This document shows positions 22,513 through 24,895 of a stretch of 24,895 bases of DNA, in pieces (position 1 is the first letter of the stretch; each line of letters starts with the position of its first letter). This DNA comes from UBA1361 sp041656375 (GTDB taxonomy: Bacteria; Bacillota_I; Bacilli_A; RFN20; CAG-826), in NCBI GenBank assembly GCA_964410505.1, contig CAYPGR010000012.1:1-24895 (forward strand), in the 5' to 3' direction. Below the pieces are notes generated by a model. That model was given only the letters and a program-made list of their open reading frames with translations. It was not told the origin of the DNA and ran no database searches. Both the position numbers and the translations under genes were made by a program.

Positions 22513-24198
22513 CTATTCAACGCCTACGATAAACGAATATACAGGTTGACCGCCATTGACTAATTCAAAATCCACACGCGGGTAGAGGCCTTCCATTTCT
22601 TCAAGCACGGAGGCGGCTTCTTCTTCTTTGACATCTTCGCCATAAATGAGGGTGACAATGCCAACAAGATCATTAATCATTGACTTTAAGAGTGTGCGCA
22701 GGGCTTCAAACTTATCTTTAACTGAACAAAGAATGGCTTTTCCTTGGAGGGCCATATAGAAATCTTTTTTCACGGTCACGCCTTCGATCGTTGTATCTTT
22801 AATCGCAAAGGTAATTTGACCGGTTTCAACAGAAGATAAAGCTTCTGTCATCACTTCAAAATTATCTTCTGGAGGTAATTCAGGGTTAAAGTTCATAGCG
22901 GCAACTAATCCTTGGGGGATTGTTTTGCTTGGAATCACAAACACTTTAATTTGGCCTTCATCATTCACGACTTCCGCTGCTTGGGTTGCTGCGAGAATAA
23001 TATTTGAGTTATTAGGTAATAAATATACCGTTTTGGCATTTACTTTTTTAATAGCTGCAACGAAATCTTCAGTGGCAGGATTCATTGTTTGGCCACCTTT
23101 AACAACATAATCGACACGATATTCTTTAAATAAGGCCTCTAATCCGTCACCGCTTGCGGTACTGATGAGTCCATATTCCTTAAGTGCTGCCGCACTAAGG
23201 GTTGCACTTGTGACGGTTTGGCCCATAAATTCCGCGCCATGTTCTTTTTCACTGAGCGCGTCATGTTGTTCGGTCATGTTTTCGATTTTTAAAGTGATAA
23301 ATTCACCAAATTGTTGGGCGTAGGTCAAGGTTGTACCTGGTCTTAAGGTGTGAATATGAACTTTTAAAATATCTTCATCACGGACCATCACAATTGAGTT
23401 TCCTTGTGAGTTTAAGACACTTGCGAACCGCTTTTCATTAAATGTTTTCTTTGGATCTTCACCGCCACCGATACGGAGAATAAATTCGGTACAATAGCCG
23501 TATTCTTCTTCACCTTCGATGCGTGCGCCTGCCATTTGAAAGCCAGAGGTAACTTCGGTTGCCGTCGCGGTTTCTTTTTGGACAATGCCGGTCGTAATCG
23601 CCGCAAGCATGCCTTCTAAAATAGCAACAACCCCAGCACCACCACTATCTACCACCCCAACTTCTTTTAAAACGGGGAGTAGATCAGGGGTCCGTTCAAG
23701 ACTTGCTTTTGCTTCTTCAAGCATGACTTCAAGCGCTTCTTTAATGGACCAATCGGCCTCCGCTTTTTCGTTTAAAACTTCAGCTGCTTCACGAATAACG
23801 GTGAGCATCGTCCCTTCAACCGGGCGCATGACCGCTTTATAAGCGACCTCTTTACCGACCATCATGGCTTCACCAAATTCAATGGCGTTGATTGTTTCTT
23901 TATTTTCTAGTCCGTTTGCGAAGCCACGGAAAATTTGACTTGTGATGACGCCGCTATTACCGCGGGCCCCCATTAAAAGCCCTTTACTAAAGGCCTTCGC
24001 GACACGATAAACATTCGTATCATTAAGGTTATTAATTTCTTTCGCGCCACTACTGACGGTTAAATTCATATTTAATCCGGTATCGCCATCTGGGACCGGG
24101 AAGACGTTTAAGGCATCAATCGCTGGGTAGTTGTTGTAGAGATGATTCGCCCCAGAGATGAACATTTCTTTTAAGGTTATTCCATTAATTTCTTTCAT
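22513..24198 (-). CDS. fakA: DAK-domain fatty acid kinase subunit FakA-like (YloV)
   Basis: FakA with a lipid-binding FakB (DegV family) phosphorylates exogenous fatty acids. The 561-residue product has the N-terminal DhaL-type ATP domain with DGDTGLNMNLT (about 38-48), GARGNSGVITSQIFRGF (about 78-94) and GVVDSGGAGVVAILEG (about 180-195), followed by a middle domain and the C-terminal EDD-like region ending FELVNGGQPVYSF. Length is close to 548-553 of known FakA. TAGGAG precedes ATG 24198; the gap to asp23 is 14 bases. The asp23-fakA pair is conserved in Firmicutes. With plsX nearby it fits use of scavenged fatty acids, but a FakB gene is not in the window. Confidence 0.93.
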   Translation of the reverse strand: MKEINGITLKEMFISGANHLYNNYPAIDALNVFPVPDGDTGLNMNLTVSSGAKEINNLNDTNVYRVAKAFSKGLLMGARGNSGVITSQIFRGFANGLENKETINAIEFGEAMMVGKEVAYKAVMRPVEGTMLTVIREAAEVLNEKAEADWSIKEALEVMLEEAKASLERTPDLLPVLKEVGVVDSGGAGVVAILEGMLAAITTGIVQKETATATEVTSGFQMAGARIEGEEEYGYCTEFILRIGGGEDPKKTFNEKRFASVLNSQGNSIVMVRDEDILKVHIHTLRPGTTLTYAQQFGEFITLKIENMTEQHDALSEKEHGAEFMGQTVTSATLSAAALKEYGLISTASGDGLEALFKEYRVDYVVKGGQTMNPATEDFVAAIKKVNAKTVYLLPNNSNIILAATQAAEVVNDEGQIKVFVIPSKTIPQGLVAAMNFNPELPPEDNFEVMTEALSSVETGQITFAIKDTTIEGVTVKKDFYMALQGKAILCSVKDKFEALRTLLKSMINDLVGIVTLIYGEDVKEEEAASVLEEMEGLYPRVDFELVNGGQPVYSFIVGVE

Positions 24199-24212
24199 TA
24201 TTAAACTCCTAG

Positions 24213-24563
24213 TTAGCGTTCCACAACGCCAACAATAAATATATTGACCGATTTGAATTTGATATCAAAGGTCTTCTCGAGTGTATATTTCACTTGATCT
24301 TGGACTGTGGATATAATTTCCGTTAATTTGAGGCCGTACATGACGGTGATGTAGAGTGAAACATGCCAGCTTCCGCTGATCTTTTTGACCACAACACCAG
24401 GTTTTGGTTCGACTTTAAAAAACTCATCAATTTTTGATTTTGGGGGTTGATGAACAACAGCAACAACGCCGTAACAAGAAAGGGCGCTTTCAGTAGCCGC
24501 GCTACTAATCGCTTGTTCGTTAATCGTAATTGCTCCAAATGGATTTTTAGTTTGTGTACTCAT
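24213..24563 (-). CDS. Asp23/Gls24 family protein (YloU)
   Basis: Small protein of the DUF322 family; in staphylococci Asp23 is linked to the cell envelope stress response, while the YloU branch next to fakA has no settled role. The 116-residue product shows the family pattern: GAITINEQAISSAATESALSCYGVVAV, then VSLYITVMYGLKLTEII and VQDQVKYTLEK near the end, split over residues 9-100. No signal peptide or membrane helix. There is no clear Shine-Dalgarno sequence at the usual distance before ATG 24563 (GAGAA about 13 bases upstream). First gene of asp23-fakA-recG, with promoter 24612-24640. Confidence 0.9.
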   Translation of the reverse strand: MSTQTKNPFGAITINEQAISSAATESALSCYGVVAVVHQPPKSKIDEFFKVEPKPGVVVKKISGSWHVSLYITVMYGLKLTEIISTVQDQVKYTLEKTFDIKFKSVNIFIVGVVER

Positions 24564-24611
24564 GAGTTAGTTTGCATTCTCAAAATAGAGGTAGGGGTTA
24601 GTCCCGAAATT

Positions 24612-24640
24612 ATTATACTACATTCAGGACTATCACTCAA
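24612..24640 (-). promoter_or_regulatory. promoter of asp23-fakA-recG
   Basis: Minus strand TTGAGT (24640-24635), 17-base spacer, TATAAT (24617-24612). The leader to the ATG would be about 40 bases. Confidence 0.65.
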
Positions 24641-24667
24641 CAAATTACCTTATGGACTCGTTAATTA

Positions 24668-24684
24668 TTCAAATGTCATTTGAA
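24668..24684. repeat. inverted repeat upstream of the asp23 promoter
   Basis: TTCAAAT-GTC-ATTTGAA, seven-base arms, about 28 bases upstream of the asp23 -35. AAGGA/TCCTT arms follow at 24684-24700. No T-run, so not a standard terminator; could be a regulator site. The rest of 24564-24750 contains no gene that I can see. Confidence 0.45.
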
Positions 24685-24751
24685 AGGACTAGAGATCCTT
24701 CATATTCAGTGGTAAAAATACTATAAATTATCACTTTATCATCAAGATAAA

Positions 24752-24774
24752 TAAAAAAAGAGGTTAAGACCTCT
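24752..24774 (-). terminator. terminator of the rRNA operon
   Basis: AGAGGT (24759-24764), loop TTAAG-like four bases, ACCTCT (24769-24774), with seven A before it on the plus strand, giving the T-run on the minus strand. Lies 22 bases after the 5S rRNA end. Confidence 0.88.
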
Positions 24775-24796
24775 CATGATTTAAAGAAATAAAAAA

Positions 24797-24895
24797 CCTG
24801 GCAACTCGCTACTCTCCCCTTGCGGGTACAATCGCCACTACAGTGCTTAACTTCTGTGTTCGAGATGGGAACAGGTGTGTCCACTGCGCTATCGT
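24797..24895 (-). rRNA. rrf: 5S ribosomal RNA, 5' end cut by the window edge
   Basis: Read on the minus strand the sequence contains the conserved 5S core: GATAGC near the edge, CACACCTGTTCCCATCTCGAA, GAAGTTAAGC and GAGAGTAG, and ends with TGCCAGG, the 3' strand of helix I. The 5' strand of helix I (about 10-15 bases) lies beyond 24895. It is probably the end of a 16S-23S-5S operon to the right, on the same strand as asp23-recG and followed by its own terminator. Confidence 0.95.

Noticed and set aside
1..24895. CRISPR array, insertion sequence or tRNA genes
   Set aside because: I found no regularly spaced repeats, no transposase and no tRNA-like cloverleaf sequence in the window. The only recombinase is the housekeeping Xer protein.

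Overview
This is a gene-dense window from a low-GC Gram-positive bacterium with a streamlined gene set. It looks like a member of Bacilli related to the Mollicutes (Acholeplasma/RF39/Erysipelotrichales-like); I cannot name a genus. The gene order asp23-fakA-recG-plsX-rnc-ftsY-ylxM-ffh-(rpsP-khpA-rimM-trmD)-rplS-(lepB)-rbgA-rnhB-dprA-topA-trmFO-xerC-rpsB-tsf-pyrH-frr is the backbone known from Bacillus subtilis, with several genes missing (smc, acpP/fab genes, fapR, hslVU, codY). TGA is a genuine stop (rbgA, rimM, ylxM and ftsY all end in TGA in overlap with, or next to, the next gene), so the standard bacterial code applies and not the Mycoplasma code.

Layout, read in the direction of the minus strand from the right edge: a partial 5S rRNA with terminator (24895-24752); asp23-fakA-recG (24563-20533); an odd segment of about 1 kb with an unknown membrane protein (20361-19771) and a decayed copy of the recG 3' end (19666-19568); plsX-rnc-ftsY-small membrane protein-ylxM-ffh (19489-14931). 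A block on the plus strand follows, rpsP-khpA and rimM-trmD (13051-14900), which is inverted relative to everything around it. Then, on the minus strand again: an NCS2 purine permease (12901-11489), rplS (11288-10941), lepB-rbgA-rnhB-dprA (10844-7821), topA (7711-5759), trmFO-xerC (5648-3464), and rpsB-tsf-pyrH-frr (3298-144) ending in a terminator at the left edge.

The genes serve core information processing: ribosome components and assembly, tRNA modification, translation elongation and recycling, the signal recognition particle and its receptor, signal peptidase, RNase III and HII, topoisomerase I, Holliday-junction and fork processing, plus phospholipid precursor synthesis (plsX, fakA-like). 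Transcription units are well marked by intrinsic terminators.

Most notable are: three operons (lepB, trmFO, rimM) that start with TATAAT exactly six bases before ATG and lack a Shine-Dalgarno sequence, which implies leaderless mRNAs, each just after a terminator; the recG 3'-end relic that brackets an apparently inserted orphan gene; and an unrecognised 90-residue, three-helix membrane protein translated in overlap between the two SRP GTPase genes.
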